Assembly: GCA_016716475.1 (NCBI GenBank)
Contig: JADJWG010000001.1
Coordinates: forward strand, 682,001 to 746,000
Direction of reading: 5' to 3'
Length of the DNA: 64,000 bases
Source: Phycisphaerales bacterium
GTDB taxonomy: Bacteria > Planctomycetota > Phycisphaerae > UBA1845 > Fen-1342
The first letter of the stretch is position 1; each line of letters opens with the position of its first letter. A program made the position numbers and the translations under genes. Below the pieces are notes generated by a model. It ran no database searches, was not told where the DNA came from, and was given only the letters and a program-made list of their open reading frames with translations. This document shows, in pieces, positions 7,615-17,352 of the stretch.

Positions 7615-10008
7615 CTACAACACGATCTGCCGCTGCCGTCGCACCTGCCGTGCCCGTGGCCACATCAGCAGCAGAACACCGACCACGAGGATGGGAAGCG
7701 TAAAGACGAGGGGTTGGCCAAAATCCTTCTGCGACCACGGCAGCGCACCCCAGTCACGACTGATCAAGAGCGTCCCGAATGGTCGCCCGGCAAAGATCAG
7801 CAGGGCCACCGCGACATACGCCAGCGCCAGGCAACCGAGCACCCCGCGCACCTGGTGCGCGGCACTGTACTGCCGCCGAGACCAAACCAGGATGAACGTG
7901 CCCAGCACCAGCGGCGCCAACGCCGCCAGCGGTGAGACCCCGTCGCGAACGAGTTGCCGGATATCACTGTCCACGCGCAAACCGCCGCTTTCAATGGCAG
8001 TCATGGCCACTTCCCGCGCGGGACCGGCCACCAGCGTCAGCGTGAGCCCGATCAACAGCAGCAACTTGCCCATCAGCGCCAATCCCGCGTTCGCGGTCCG
8101 GCCCACAAAAGACGGCTCCGCGCGCACATCCTCCGGGGGCCCTGCCTGTCGCGGGGAAGCCGCCAGAGCGCCATCGGTCTGCAATGCCGGCGGCGATGCC
8201 TCGTTTGCTGCGCCGGCTGGCGCTGGTGCCATCTCGAAGGACGAAGTTCCGGCCTTCCACCCGGATGCCCCGTCGGTCCACAACGGCGCGCCGGCACGTC
8301 CGGGCACCGCGACCTCCGCACCTGCGGGCTCAGGTGGCAAGCTCGAAATCGCCATCCCCCCCATCCCAAGACGAGCCGCCGCGTCCGGCGGTCTGCGCAT
8401 CTGTGACGCCCGCACGGGAAACATGCTGGCTGCCGCGGGGGTGAGCAGGGCGATCGCCGTGTTGATGGCGCCGCCGAGCAGCACGACAGACTGATCAGCA
8501 TCTGCGAAACCCATTGCCAGCAGGCCGACCACCGCCGGCCAGAATGCGCTCCAGCCATCCACCTTTCCGAGCCGGCCGGCATCGATGCGCTGACCCCAGT
8601 TGCAGATGAACATCGCTGCCAGTGGCGCGATGATCAGCACCGAAAGCGCTTTGAAGGGTCCGTCGGCCAGCGTATAGGCCGGGAACATTGCGAGCCCTGC
8701 CATGGCCGCGTAGGTCATCCGGTCGATCAGCGTACTGCGCGTCAGCGAGCGCTGCAGGAACCACAGGTGGGCCACGAGCGGACCGCACGTACCGCCGACG
8801 ATGAACAGGAAGCTGATGATCGTCGCCTCCAACTCGTTATGCCGGCCGAAGACCAGTCCCAGCACGATCGACAGCCCCCCGGCGACGGCGAGCAGCACCA
8901 GGGTCTGCGCGACCCGCTGACTGGAAGAGACTTGCGGCACGTCGCGCCGCGGTTGGCGCGCCCCGGCGGGTGACATGCCCAGCTTGCGCTGGAGCTTGGC
9001 GCCGCGCTCTTCGAGTTTGCGCGAAAGCTGCTCGTACCGCCGCTGTAGCCGTGGCGGCAGTACGCCGCCCTCGGCCTGCACGTCGCGAACGTCAAGCACC
9101 GGTGCGGCGACTGGCGGTACGGGTGTGCCCGCGGTACGGGTCAACTCATCCGGACTGGGTTCATGTCGCGAGATCTGGCTGAGTGTGCTCACGTCGAAGG
9201 CATTCATGCCGTCGGCCAGCGCGGCGGAGTCCATGGCGGCCGCCAGCATCTCATTGGCGTCCTGGTAGCGCTTCTGCGGGTCCTTTTCGAGGGCCTTGAG
9301 AATGACCGGCACAAAGGGCTGCGGCACGCCGTGCAGGTCGGGCTGATCGCGTAGGTGGCGCATCAGGATCTCGCCCATGCTCGCGCCGCTGAACGGCAGG
9401 CGCCCGGTGAGCATCTCGAACAGGATTACACCCAGGGCATAAATGTCGATGGCCTTGGTGTAGCTGCCCGATCCGATCTCCGGCGCCATGTAGTGCACGG
9501 TGCCGACGCTGACCGTCTGCCCGCTGTGCTGCGAAACCGAGATATGCTTGCTCAGGCCGTAGTCACCGATTTTCACGTATCCATCGTCATAGAAAATGTT
9601 CGCGGGCTTCAGATCGCGGTGTACGATCCCGCGCTCGTGCAGGTAGCTCAGACCTTGCGCAATCCCCTTCAGGAAAAACGCGGCCTTCTGCAGCCCGAAG
9701 CCGCCCGTCTCAGCCGTCATCAGGTCACGTAGCGAGGGTCCGGCGACGTACTCCATGAGCACAAACGGCTCGCCCTGCGTGTTGCGACGCACATCGTAGA
9801 CCGTAATCAGGTACGGGCTTTTCAGGTTCATCACGTGCGCGATGCCGCGCAGCTCGATCTCCGGGTTGTCCCTCAGGTACTTCAGCGCCAGTTGCTTGCC
9901 CGAATCGGTCAGCGCGTAGTACACCTCGCCGAATCCGCCGCGGCCGACGGCACGCTGAACCGTCACCCCGTCGAGGGGCCGATCACCATGCTTGAACGTG
10001 TAGGCCAC
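7615..10008 (-). CDS. Membrane-anchored Hanks-type Ser/Thr protein kinase
   Basis: A 797-residue protein. A GTG start at 10008 is preferred to the ATG at 10071 because GGAGGA lies six bases before it and the kinase domain then begins at once. The kinase domain (about residues 10-275) has the glycine loop GRGGFGEVY (22-30), a catalytic-lysine motif ALKYL, HRDLKPANIF (HRD near 130) and DYG in place of the usual DFG (about 149), followed by an APE-type segment MAPEIG. A linker leads to about eight predicted membrane segments in two groups (about 375-545 and 640-790), separated by an Ala/Pro/Gly-rich loop. It lies between the FHA-like gene and a membrane protein; FHA domains read phosphothreonine, so a kinase-reader pair is a reasonable inference. 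Confidence 0.9.
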   Translation of the reverse strand: MAYTFKHGDRPLDGVTVQRAVGRGGFGEVYYALTDSGKQLALKYLRDNPEIELRGIAHVMNLKSPYLITVYDVRRNTQGEPFVLMEYVAGPSLRDLMTAETGGFGLQKAAFFLKGIAQGLSYLHERGIVHRDLKPANIFYDDGYVKIGDYGLSKHISVSQHSGQTVSVGTVHYMAPEIGSGSYTKAIDIYALGVILFEMLTGRLPFSGASMGEILMRHLRDQPDLHGVPQPFVPVILKALEKDPQKRYQDANEMLAAAMDSAALADGMNAFDVSTLSQISRHEPSPDELTRTAGTPVPPVAAPVLDVRDVQAEGGVLPPRLQRRYEQLSRKLEERGAKLQRKLGMSPAGARQPRRDVPQVSSSQRVAQTLVLLAVAGGLSIVLGLVFGRHNELEATIISFLFIVGGTCGPLVAHLWFLQRSLTRSTLIDRMTYAAMAGLAMFPAYTLADGPFKALSVLIIAPLAAMFICNWGQRIDAGRLGKVDGWSAFWPAVVGLLAMGFADADQSVVLLGGAINTAIALLTPAAASMFPVRASQMRRPPDAAARLGMGGMAISSLPPEPAGAEVAVPGRAGAPLWTDGASGWKAGTSSFEMAPAPAGAANEASPPALQTDGALAASPRQAGPPEDVRAEPSFVGRTANAGLALMGKLLLLIGLTLTLVAGPAREVAMTAIESGGLRVDSDIRQLVRDGVSPLAALAPLVLGTFILVWSRRQYSAAHQVRGVLGCLALAYVAVALLIFAGRPFGTLLISRDWGALPWSQKDFGQPLVFTLPILVVGVLLLMWPRARQVRRQRQIVL

Positions 10009-10115
10009 GCGTCGTCCTCCGCTCCACGGCCGGCAGCCGCCGAACCGCCAGATACACTCGTCCCCAGACACCCATGAGTTTCATGTCGCATCGGTCCCGC
10101 CCGGGGGCGCGCCGT

Positions 10116-11714
10116 TCAAGCCGGTAAACCCAGGCCGGCAGCCCGCACGGCCGCCGGGTACGGCTTGATCACCATCCGCACACCACCGAGTTCGAGCGCC
10201 ACATCCGCCGGCACAGGAACGGCCGCGCCGCCACCGCTCTTCCGGGCGAGCAGCCGGCCTGCATTCGTGAACAGCACCACTGCGCCCTCGCCCTCACGCG
10301 TCCGCAGGTGGCAGCTCGGACCGCCGCCGAGCAAACAGGTTTCGTCAAACAGCACGACCTCGCTCACGTCCAGAGGCAGCCGCACACGCTGCGAAAGCTT
10401 CAGTACCGCCGAATCGCTGCGCGCGCTCGGCTTTGCGAAGACGAACTTCGCTCGCCCGCCGAGTACAACCCGATCGCCGTCGCGCAGCAGTGCACGCTGT
10501 ACGGGCTGACGGTTGACCTCCACCGGTCCATAGGCCGTAAGAAAATAATCCTCGCCGTGGCGGGTTACATCCGCATGGTGTGGCAGCAGATCGCCAGGCA
10601 GAGCCACTTCGACGTGCGTCGAACTTCCCCCACGCCCGAGCCGCACGCGTTCCCCCGCCACCAGCAGGCCACTTGCACCGCCGTCCACCATCACCAGCAG
10701 GGGCTCATCCAACCGTACCGCAGCCGCCATCTCCACGCCCGCAATTTTGGGGGCCCGGACCGTCATGGAGTGCGCCGCGCGTGCTGCGACCTGGCCTCCC
10801 TCCCCGATGGGCACGCCCAGCAGTCCGAGGGGAGAGGCGAGCAGCGCATCCTGGGCTGCCCCAAGCTGCGTCAGGGCGGCAAGCACACCATCGACCCACG
10901 CAGCACCCGGAACCACCGCCTTGATACGGAGTAGCGACTGACGCAGCTCGACCAGCGCGTGCGCCGCAAGTTCACCCGCCGCCCGCTCACACCAGGCGAC
11001 CGCCCGCAGCTCATCCTCCACGCTCGGTACAACCGCCTGCACCGCAACGAGCGCGCCACGCGCTGCAACCACCTTGTCGAGTCGCCCCGCTACCAGCCAG
11101 ATCTCCACTTGCCGCCGTAATGCAGGCGCCAGGCGGGCCGTTGCAAACGTATCCGTTTCGCGTGATCGGCCGTGCCGCTCACAGGCCTCGCGCCAGTAGG
11201 TCACGGCCGCCAGCGGATCCGCTTGTTCGAGAGCCGTTCCGGCCTGTGCCAGGCGCTCTTCGCCCCGCTCCACGCGCCTTCCAAGTTCACGCTCCAGCCG
11301 TTCGCGCTCCGCCGCATCAGGCACTTGTTCCAGATCTACTCGGCCGCTTTCGAGCCGCCCGGCGGCCAGTTGCTCCGCCACGCGCTGCGCGGCCGCGGCC
11401 CGTTCCGTACCGAGCTGCTCCGCGACGCGTCTTTCGGCTTCCACCTGCCGCCTGAGATCCTGCGCTTCAGGCGTGGCACGCCCCCACTGCGCAAGCAGTG
11501 CAAGATCGGCTTCGGCCTCCCGCAGGCGCCCGGCTTGCCGATGGAGTCGGGCGCGCGCCACCAGCGGACGCACCAACTCATCGAGGAGCCGCTCGCGGCG
11601 CGGATGATCGCCCAGCGACGGATCGAGTGCCGCGGTACAGGCATCGTCGAGCCGCCCCGCGCGGAGTGCCTTCTCCGCTGCGTTCATTCGAGCATTGGGC
11701 CAACGGGCAAACAT
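10116..11714 (-). CDS. FHA-like domain protein with helical N-terminus
   Basis: A 532-residue protein. The start at 11714 was chosen over 11762 because GGAGAG precedes it and upstream residues look non-coding. The first about 270 residues are Ala/Arg/Glu/Leu-rich and helical, with coiled-coil and TPR-like features (AEADLALLAQWG, LEREL.RRVERGEERL). The C-terminal half has beta-rich segments with FHA-like spacing: VRLGRGGSSTHVEVAL, then LPHHADV, then DGDRVVLGG. A second similar beta segment follows (LLGGGPSCHLRT). FHA domains bind phosphothreonine peptides; key residues here are approximate, so the call is moderate. It is the first gene of the probable four-gene signalling unit. Confidence 0.65.
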   Translation of the reverse strand: MFARWPNARMNAAEKALRAGRLDDACTAALDPSLGDHPRRERLLDELVRPLVARARLHRQAGRLREAEADLALLAQWGRATPEAQDLRRQVEAERRVAEQLGTERAAAAQRVAEQLAAGRLESGRVDLEQVPDAAERERLERELGRRVERGEERLAQAGTALEQADPLAAVTYWREACERHGRSRETDTFATARLAPALRRQVEIWLVAGRLDKVVAARGALVAVQAVVPSVEDELRAVAWCERAAGELAAHALVELRQSLLRIKAVVPGAAWVDGVLAALTQLGAAQDALLASPLGLLGVPIGEGGQVAARAAHSMTVRAPKIAGVEMAAAVRLDEPLLVMVDGGASGLLVAGERVRLGRGGSSTHVEVALPGDLLPHHADVTRHGEDYFLTAYGPVEVNRQPVQRALLRDGDRVVLGGRAKFVFAKPSARSDSAVLKLSQRVRLPLDVSEVVLFDETCLLGGGPSCHLRTREGEGAVVLFTNAGRLLARKSGGGAAVPVPADVALELGGVRMVIKPYPAAVRAAGLGLPA

Positions 11715-12212
11715 GGTCGGGGTACTCTCCAGCGGCCGGGGCAATGTCGCGATTCTAACCACTCACCCCCCAAATGCGGGGGATCTGGTAGTCTTCAGAC
11801 GACTCGCACGACAAGGTATTCGGGGTGGATCAGTCAGTATTCGTAGTAACACCGCGGGACCGGGCTTTTGCGGAACGCGACCCTCATGCGGAAACCACTC
11901 CCGGGAATTGCACTGCGAGCCACCAGTGGCTACTTCATGCCACAGAGATGCAACGCATTTTCCAACATCACGCCGGAAAAATGTGAATCTACACAAGATG
12001 GGGCGGGAATCCACCGATACATTCAGGTGAATCGCTCAGCCCTTCACATCCTTGGCTGGGCGGAAACCTCCCGGGTGGTGGCGAGAAGCCCAACCATGTG
12101 TGGAGGATGCGGGAAGCGGAAAGGTGGTGTGCCGTGGTCCGCTGGATGATTGAATTAATTCGAGTAATTGCGGACTGGTACGACTATGTCACACTGGGTG
12201 GGGAGCTCTGAG
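11715..12212. other. Intergenic region without recognised gene
   Basis: About 500 bases upstream of the FHA-like gene (minus) and of the small membrane protein (plus). It is less GC-rich than its surroundings, especially about 11870-12020 and 12145-12175, and probably contains promoters in both directions. Short open frames here have no convincing ribosome site or codon pattern. No known riboswitch or tRNA was recognised. Confidence 0.35.
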
Positions 12213-12356
12213 ATGGCACTCGAGCCCCTCCCGGTCGACTACTCCGAGCAGGAACTCGCCTGGGGTGACGCCGTCGCCGTCGGGCTGTGGGGACTAACGC
12301 TACTGCTTGTAGTCGGGCTGCTCGTGTGGTCCATGAGCAGCCACGTCACCAACTAG
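12213..12356 (+). CDS. Small single-span membrane protein
   Basis: A 47-residue protein. The ATG at 12213 is preceded by GGGGAG with a seven-base spacer, a good ribosome site that the two earlier in-frame ATGs (12168, 12186) lack. An acidic N-terminus (about 20 residues) is followed by one strongly hydrophobic segment (about residues 22-41) and a short polar tail. The N-terminus is probably cytoplasmic or loosely surface-bound. It is convergent with the kinase gene ending at 12389. No family was recognised; short size makes the call moderate. Confidence 0.5.
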   Translation: MALEPLPVDYSEQELAWGDAVAVGLWGLTLLLVVGLLVWSMSSHVTN

Positions 12357-12388
12357 CGCTCCCGGAGTACTTCAGGACGGGCGCGGGA

Positions 12389-14728
12389 TTACGACGCCCG
12401 TGTCGCCGCCAGGACCGTCGTCGAAGCAGTCGCGTGTTCATCCGGTGACCAGGTCGGACTCGGTGCCAGACTCCGCTCCCGCGCGTGAAGCAGTCGCAGC
12501 AGTCCCGCCACCGCGCCTGCCGTGAAGAACGCACAAAGTCCGATCGTCAGTTCCATTCGCCATGCCGTAGACAGGTGATGGGTAGTGCCCAGTCCCATGA
12601 CGGCCACCATAGCGATCGTCGCGCCCAACGCTACGGCGATCCGACGTAATCCGTGCGGTCGCCCCAGCGGCATCCCATAGACCACGAGCGTTCCGAGGAC
12701 CGCCCACAACAGCACACGCAGCACGATCGCCGCGCGCGGCAGGCGATGGATCCCCTGCCCGGCCAGCAGCCCTGTCAGCACAGCGGCCTGCACCTGGCAG
12801 CCGAACACGTACTCTCCCCCGGCGAGCGGGTGCGTATCCTCGTATGGCAGCATCGGACCCACAAGCACCACGCGCCCGCCGAACCATTGCCTCAGAGTGG
12901 CATCCTCCGCTGTAAAGACCTCCTCCATCGCAATCGCTCGGTTCGCCCACTCCAGTACACCTGTGAGGGGAAAACGGGCTAACAGCAGGCGGTCATCCGG
13001 CATGAAGCCGGGATGACCGGGACGCGGGCTGGAAACCGAATAAAAGGGCAAGCGGTCCTGATCGTCGAGCCAGCGCGCTTCATGGGGAGCCGGATCACGC
13101 CGCCTGTACAGCATCTGTACTTCTTGTCCGACGACGCGCAGCTCCGCAGCGGCCTGCGGGTGCCTGGCCGCAGCAAGCCCCGCCACCGCCAAAGAGGGCC
13201 AGGGCCGATCCTGTCCCCGCTGTACCGCCAGCGGCAATAGCACCGAGTCGGCGAACGTGACTGGCGCCGTCGAAATGAGCGAGCCGGCCGCCGCCACTTC
13301 AGTACGGATCTCCCCGCACACGACCGGCTCGGCATTGACATGCAGTTCGCGGAAACCGATGACCACGGGCGCCCCGAGCGCGCGCACCCCGGCGATGAAA
13401 GCGGCGTCGTACTGCGGATGGCAATCGGGCAGTGTGAAGTCCCAGACGAGTACCTTCGGACGGGCTACGGCCAGACGTTCCATCAGCGCCCCCGCCAGAA
13501 CCCGCAGACTCTTCGGGTCGGCCCGGTTCGCGATCGGGGCTGCGGGGACCAATCGGCCCGCGCGAAATGCCTCGATGGTGGACGGACGCAGCGCGATCAA
13601 TTGCACGGGGTCACCCGCCGGCGCGTCCGCCACCCAATGTGCGCGCCCAAACCAGAAGAGTCCGCTGAGGAAAACAATCACCAGCGTGGTTGCAGCCAAT
13701 TGCACCGGCAACAGGTGGCGACGCACGATGAGGGACGAAAGTCGACCGGCACGGTACGACCACCGTGACGGCCGAGCATGCACAGGCCGCCCTTCAAGGT
13801 AGTCTAGCAAGTCCTCGGCCAATGCGGCGCATGAGCGGTACCGGGCGGCCGGATCGGACGCGACACAGCGCGCGATGATCGCGGCGAGATCCTCCGCCCG
13901 GTTGACGTCGCGAGCACGCAGCATTGTCGTCAAGTAGTCTGCTTCCGGTGCCAAACGTGCCGGTTGTCCGGAGATGACGTGGAAAAGCAGGGCGCCCAGG
14001 GAGTAGATATCTGCTCGGCCGTCGACCGCCTGCCCCGCCATTTGCTCCGGTGCCATGTAACCGAATGTGCCAAGGGCGGCTTCACGGGCAGCGGCTTTTT
14101 CCGCATCGGCCGCGCCCAGGATCCGGCGGGCAATGCCGAAATCGACGATGCGCGGCTGACCGTCGCGGTCGATGAGAATGTTCTGCGGCTTCAGATCGCG
14201 GTGTACGACCCCCGCGCGGTGGGCGTAGGCCATGGCCTCAACGACAATCCGCACCAGTTCAATCCGCCGCTCGAGCGTCGGACGGTGACGCTGGACGTAC
14301 TTGTCGAGTTGCTCGCCCGCCACGTACTCCATGCTGTAGTACAGCGGGGGAGCCACGAGCCGGGCTTCGTAGAGCGTCGCGATGTTGGGATGCCGCAGGC
14401 CGGCGACGAGCCGCACCTCGTTCTCGAAATACGCCTCCCGCTGTGCCGTTGTCCCAAAGAGGACCTTGACCGCCTCGATCCGTAGCTTGCTGTGATGCAC
14501 CGCCCGATAGACGACACCAAAACCACCCCTTCCAACTTCACCGAGCAGAGTGTAGTTGCGGATGCGTGGCCAGCGCGCGGCCGTCTGACTGCGGAAGTAC
14601 GCCCGGGCTGCCCCGCTCATCGCGACGAGCTGCTCGGCGCGATCGCGCTCCGGGCCCTCCAGCTCGGCGCGCGCCAGCGCTGTGAGCAGTGGTACGTCGA
14701 GTTGGGGTGGGTCCGGCCGGATCGGCAT
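12389..14728 (-). CDS. Ser/Thr protein kinase with CHASE2-like sensor domain
   Basis: A protein of about 779 residues; ATG 14728 is chosen, with 14806 possible. The kinase domain (about residues 58-325) has GRGGFGVVY (66-74), catalytic lysine in AVKVL (about 88), HRDLKPQNIL (HRD near 176), DFG (about 196) and APEQM. After one membrane segment (about 350-370) comes an extracytoplasmic domain of about 270 residues with CHASE2-like features: VLVWDFTLP, then VVIGFRE, then FYSVS, then GGRVVLVGPMLPYEDTHP. Three predicted membrane segments close the protein. CHASE2 domains sense unidentified extracellular signals and are joined to kinases or cyclases. This layout makes a receptor kinase. Both neighbours point towards envelope functions. 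Confidence 0.88.
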   Translation of the reverse strand: MPIRPDPPQLDVPLLTALARAELEGPERDRAEQLVAMSGAARAYFRSQTAARWPRIRNYTLLGEVGRGGFGVVYRAVHHSKLRIEAVKVLFGTTAQREAYFENEVRLVAGLRHPNIATLYEARLVAPPLYYSMEYVAGEQLDKYVQRHRPTLERRIELVRIVVEAMAYAHRAGVVHRDLKPQNILIDRDGQPRIVDFGIARRILGAADAEKAAAREAALGTFGYMAPEQMAGQAVDGRADIYSLGALLFHVISGQPARLAPEADYLTTMLRARDVNRAEDLAAIIARCVASDPAARYRSCAALAEDLLDYLEGRPVHARPSRWSYRAGRLSSLIVRRHLLPVQLAATTLVIVFLSGLFWFGRAHWVADAPAGDPVQLIALRPSTIEAFRAGRLVPAAPIANRADPKSLRVLAGALMERLAVARPKVLVWDFTLPDCHPQYDAAFIAGVRALGAPVVIGFRELHVNAEPVVCGEIRTEVAAAGSLISTAPVTFADSVLLPLAVQRGQDRPWPSLAVAGLAAARHPQAAAELRVVGQEVQMLYRRRDPAPHEARWLDDQDRLPFYSVSSPRPGHPGFMPDDRLLLARFPLTGVLEWANRAIAMEEVFTAEDATLRQWFGGRVVLVGPMLPYEDTHPLAGGEYVFGCQVQAAVLTGLLAGQGIHRLPRAAIVLRVLLWAVLGTLVVYGMPLGRPHGLRRIAVALGATIAMVAVMGLGTTHHLSTAWRMELTIGLCAFFTAGAVAGLLRLLHARERSLAPSPTWSPDEHATASTTVLAATRAS

Positions 14729-14893
14729 CCGTGCACCGCCGGTGGTAGTGAGGGGCGCTCGCTCTCGCCCGTCGCGAGGGTCGCAATGACGGGCGCAGTA
14801 TACCATGGACGTGTCCCACCACAGGGGGGACCGTCAACCGCCACAGGCAATCATCCGGTATTGAAGCCGGCCCCCTGCCCCCCCCGTCAAAGC

Positions 14894-15481
14894 TTAGCGC
14901 CCGAACAGCTCGCGTACGAACCGTCGCCCATCGCCTTCCGGCAAGGTGATCTCGACTTCGAGGTAGTGCCGGCCGAACTGGATGCACTCTGCACGGCTCG
15001 GGATGAAGATGTCCACCGTGCTGTTCCGGAAACGCTTATGTGTTCGGTCCGTCACAATCAGCGTCTTGTTCAGTGCGGGGATAAAGATTTTCGTTCCGAA
15101 GGGCAGATCGCCCGGACCGGCACACTGCCCCACACCGGACGGCACACCCGCAGCCGTCGTCCCGATGTCGTGATAGGCCGTGACCCGGCAGATCCGGTAT
15201 AGCTTACGATCTCCATGAATGGGGCCGAAATCCCGGGCCATGCGCGGACCCGGTTCAATCCAGGTGGTAGTCTGCTCCACGGGCTCGGCCTCAACGAGGA
15301 CGCTCTCTTCGCTTGCGGCGTCGTCTTCGTCGAACTCCACCCAGTCCATTCCTATCCGCGGCCCGTACTCTTCCGGTGCCTCAGAGGCCCACACGATCGG
15401 GCCGGTCACTAACGTCAGTGTGAACAATGCGCTGCTGGCCACGCCAGCCAATGCAAGGATGCCCTGAAAGACGGTCGACAC
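14894..15481 (-). CDS. Secreted 3D-domain protein (possible lytic murein enzyme)
   Basis: A 195-residue protein. The GTG start at 15481 is supported by GGAGGA at 15488-15493 with a six-base spacer; an upstream ATG at 15550 lacks this. An N-terminal hydrophobic segment of about 25 residues serves as signal or anchor. The C-terminal about 100 residues match the 3D (Asp-Asp-Asp) domain of MltA/RpfB/YabE-type proteins: RVTAYHD, then GDLPFGTKIFIP, then VTDRT, then DIFIPS. The domain has a double-psi barrel fold in peptidoglycan-cleaving transglycosylases. No other catalytic domain is attached, as in the minimal versions found in several phyla. It probably acts on cell-wall material outside the inner membrane. 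Confidence 0.78.
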   Translation of the reverse strand: MSTVFQGILALAGVASSALFTLTLVTGPIVWASEAPEEYGPRIGMDWVEFDEDDAASEESVLVEAEPVEQTTTWIEPGPRMARDFGPIHGDRKLYRICRVTAYHDIGTTAAGVPSGVGQCAGPGDLPFGTKIFIPALNKTLIVTDRTHKRFRNSTVDIFIPSRAECIQFGRHYLEVEITLPEGDGRRFVRELFGR

Positions 15482-15918
15482 CGTCACTCCTCCGTTCCCG
15501 CCCAACTCTCTGCCGTGCGGGCCCCACCATTGCCTCCTGGGGGGATGCACGTGCCGGGAACCAGCCGCCCTGCCGGTCCCGACTCGATTGAATGGAGCAG
15601 TCTAGCACCCCAAACCCGGCAACGGCAAACAATTCCTGCCCTCAGCGCACCTCCTGCGCCTACCGGTCGAACGTCCCGAACTGGACCACCGTGCGCGGTA
15701 CAGCCCACGTGAATTCGCTGATTAGGGGGTCTGGAGGGGTTATTTTGCCCGGGTCTGAGTTTTCGAAATCGCGCACGGATACGCCCGGTAAGGGGCGACG
15801 AGTCATATTTTCTTTGGTATTTTGCTGCCATGTAGGGTCGTTTTTGTCGTCGGAACGGCTGGCGACTCAGTACGACCGAAAAAAGATCACCGTATCCGGA
15901 AATCGTGGAGCGATAGCC
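15482..15918. other. Divergent intergenic region upstream of tpiA
   Basis: These 437 bases separate the 3D-domain gene (minus) from tpiA (plus). The part at about 15730-15890 is clearly richer in A and T (TATTTTC, TATTTTGCT, AAAAAAGATC) and probably contains the tpiA-secG promoter. The frame is open upstream of tpiA for about 330 bases, but family length and a ribosome site at 15905 exclude it as coding. Confidence 0.4.
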
Positions 15919-16704
15919 ATGCGTAAGCCCCTGGTGGCAGGAAATTGGAAGATGAATCTCAACCGCGCCCAGGCCGTCGCACTTGCCGCGACGGTGCGCC
16001 AAGGCGCGGAATCCAACCAGCCATCATTGCTCACACAGGTGGAAGTAGCGGTGTGCCCCCCAGCGGTGTACCTCCTACCCGTGGTTGAGACGGTTGGCCC
16101 GCAGATTGCCGTCGGCGCTCAGAACCTATACCAAGAGCACGAGGGTGCGTTCACCGGTGAGATCTCGGCGGCCATGATCGCAGACACGGGGTGCCGGTAC
16201 GTCCTCGTCGGACACAGCGAACGAAGGCACACAATCGGTCACCACGAGGATGACCGCATGCTGAACCTCAAGACGCGTGCCGCCCGAAAGGCCGGCCTGG
16301 TACCGATTCTGTGCGTTGGTGAAACACTTGGCGAGCGTAAAGCCGGCGAGACGCTGGACGTGCTCACGTTCCAACTCACGGCCGGGTTGGTGGGCGTTCA
16401 ACCGGCTAGCGGGATGGACCTTGTGATCGCCTATGAACCAGTCTGGGCGATTGGAACGGGCGAGACCGCCACGCCGCAGCAGGCCCAGGAGGCCCACGCC
16501 CACCTCCGGGCGGAGCTGCGCCGGCTGGTGGGGAACGTCGCTGACCAGGTGCGGATTCTCTACGGCGGCAGCGTGAAACCCGATAACGCGACCGAAATCT
16601 TCGGACAGCCGGATGTGGACGGTGGGCTGATCGGCGGTGCGAGCTTGAAAGCAGACTCCTTCCTGGCGATCGCAGCGTCCGCGCTGGCAGCAGCTCGCAA
16701 GTAG
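15919..16704 (+). CDS. tpiA: Triosephosphate isomerase
   Basis: Interconverts dihydroxyacetone phosphate and glyceraldehyde 3-phosphate in glycolysis and gluconeogenesis, in the cytoplasm. At 261 residues it has the normal family length. All active-site motifs are present: NWKMN near residue 10 (catalytic Asn/Lys), VGHSERR (catalytic His), AYEPVWAIGTG (catalytic Glu) and YGGSVKPDN (phosphate loop). The start at 15919 has GTGGAG eight bases upstream; a longer open frame from 15592 would add residues no TIM has. secG follows after 84 bases, an order (tpiA-secG) common in many bacteria, so the two are probably co-transcribed. Confidence 0.97.
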   Translation: MRKPLVAGNWKMNLNRAQAVALAATVRQGAESNQPSLLTQVEVAVCPPAVYLLPVVETVGPQIAVGAQNLYQEHEGAFTGEISAAMIADTGCRYVLVGHSERRHTIGHHEDDRMLNLKTRAARKAGLVPILCVGETLGERKAGETLDVLTFQLTAGLVGVQPASGMDLVIAYEPVWAIGTGETATPQQAQEAHAHLRAELRRLVGNVADQVRILYGGSVKPDNATEIFGQPDVDGGLIGGASLKADSFLAIAASALAAARK

Positions 16705-16788
16705 CCGTATACTGCGACGTTCGGAATCCGGGTGCCGAGGGCACCGCGCTCAAAGATATTCACGAAGCGACCCCACACGAGGCCGAGC

Positions 16789-17316
16789 ATGATCCTCGCG
16801 GTTCAGTGGTATCACACCCTGCTGGCGTTTCTCTTCGTCATCATGGCCGTCCTGCTGATGCTGGTGATCCTGCTTCAGCGGGGCAAGGGCGTCGGCCTGG
16901 CCGGCGCGTTCGGCGGGGCTGCCACTACGGCCGCCTTCGGCTCGAAAACCGGTGACGTGCTCACCTGGATCACAGTCGTGGGCGCGGGCATACTCCTGCT
17001 CTACACCATCATCCTCACGTTTGTATTCGGTCCACTCGGTCCGGGACTAGGGACAACCGGACCCACCGATCCCGCCGCCCCACTGGTCTTGCCGACCAAC
17101 GGGGAAGAAGCCGCCCCGATCGAAGTCACTCCGCTGACGCGCCCGCCGGCGCCGCCCGCTGCCGAACCGGTAGTCGAAGAACCGGCGGCCGAGAGTGCCG
17201 ACAATGTCGAACTGCCGGTGGAGACCCCGGCGCCAACTCCGGCTCCGGAAGCCACCCCCGCCGTGGCGCCCACGACAGATGCGCCCCCGGCCACCGAACC
17301 ACCGCCTGCGGAATGA
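16789..17316 (+). CDS. secG: Protein-export membrane protein SecG
   Basis: SecG is the third core subunit of the SecYEG translocon in the inner membrane and assists SecA-driven export. This 175-residue version has the two expected membrane segments (about 7-27 and 56-78) with the conserved cytoplasmic loop between them (LLQRGKGVGLAGAFGG, then FGSKTGD). A Pro/Ala/Glu-rich tail of about 90 residues follows; such tails are common in planctomycetes and their role is unknown. The ATG at 16789 has GAGG upstream and starts right before the first membrane segment; the longer frame from 16732 is not needed. It lies between tpiA and the yicC-type gene on the same strand. Confidence 0.93.
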   Translation: MILAVQWYHTLLAFLFVIMAVLLMLVILLQRGKGVGLAGAFGGAATTAAFGSKTGDVLTWITVVGAGILLLYTIILTFVFGPLGPGLGTTGPTDPAAPLVLPTNGEEAAPIEVTPLTRPPAPPAAEPVVEEPAAESADNVELPVETPAPTPAPEATPAVAPTTDAPPATEPPPAE

Positions 17317-17352
17317 AGCGCCCCGGATCAGCCGGGCCGCACGGAGCCAACC

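Noticed and set aside
15592..15918. Extended N-terminus of triosephosphate isomerase
   Set aside because: About 109 extra residues with no family counterpart. The ribosome site and family length fit ATG 15919.
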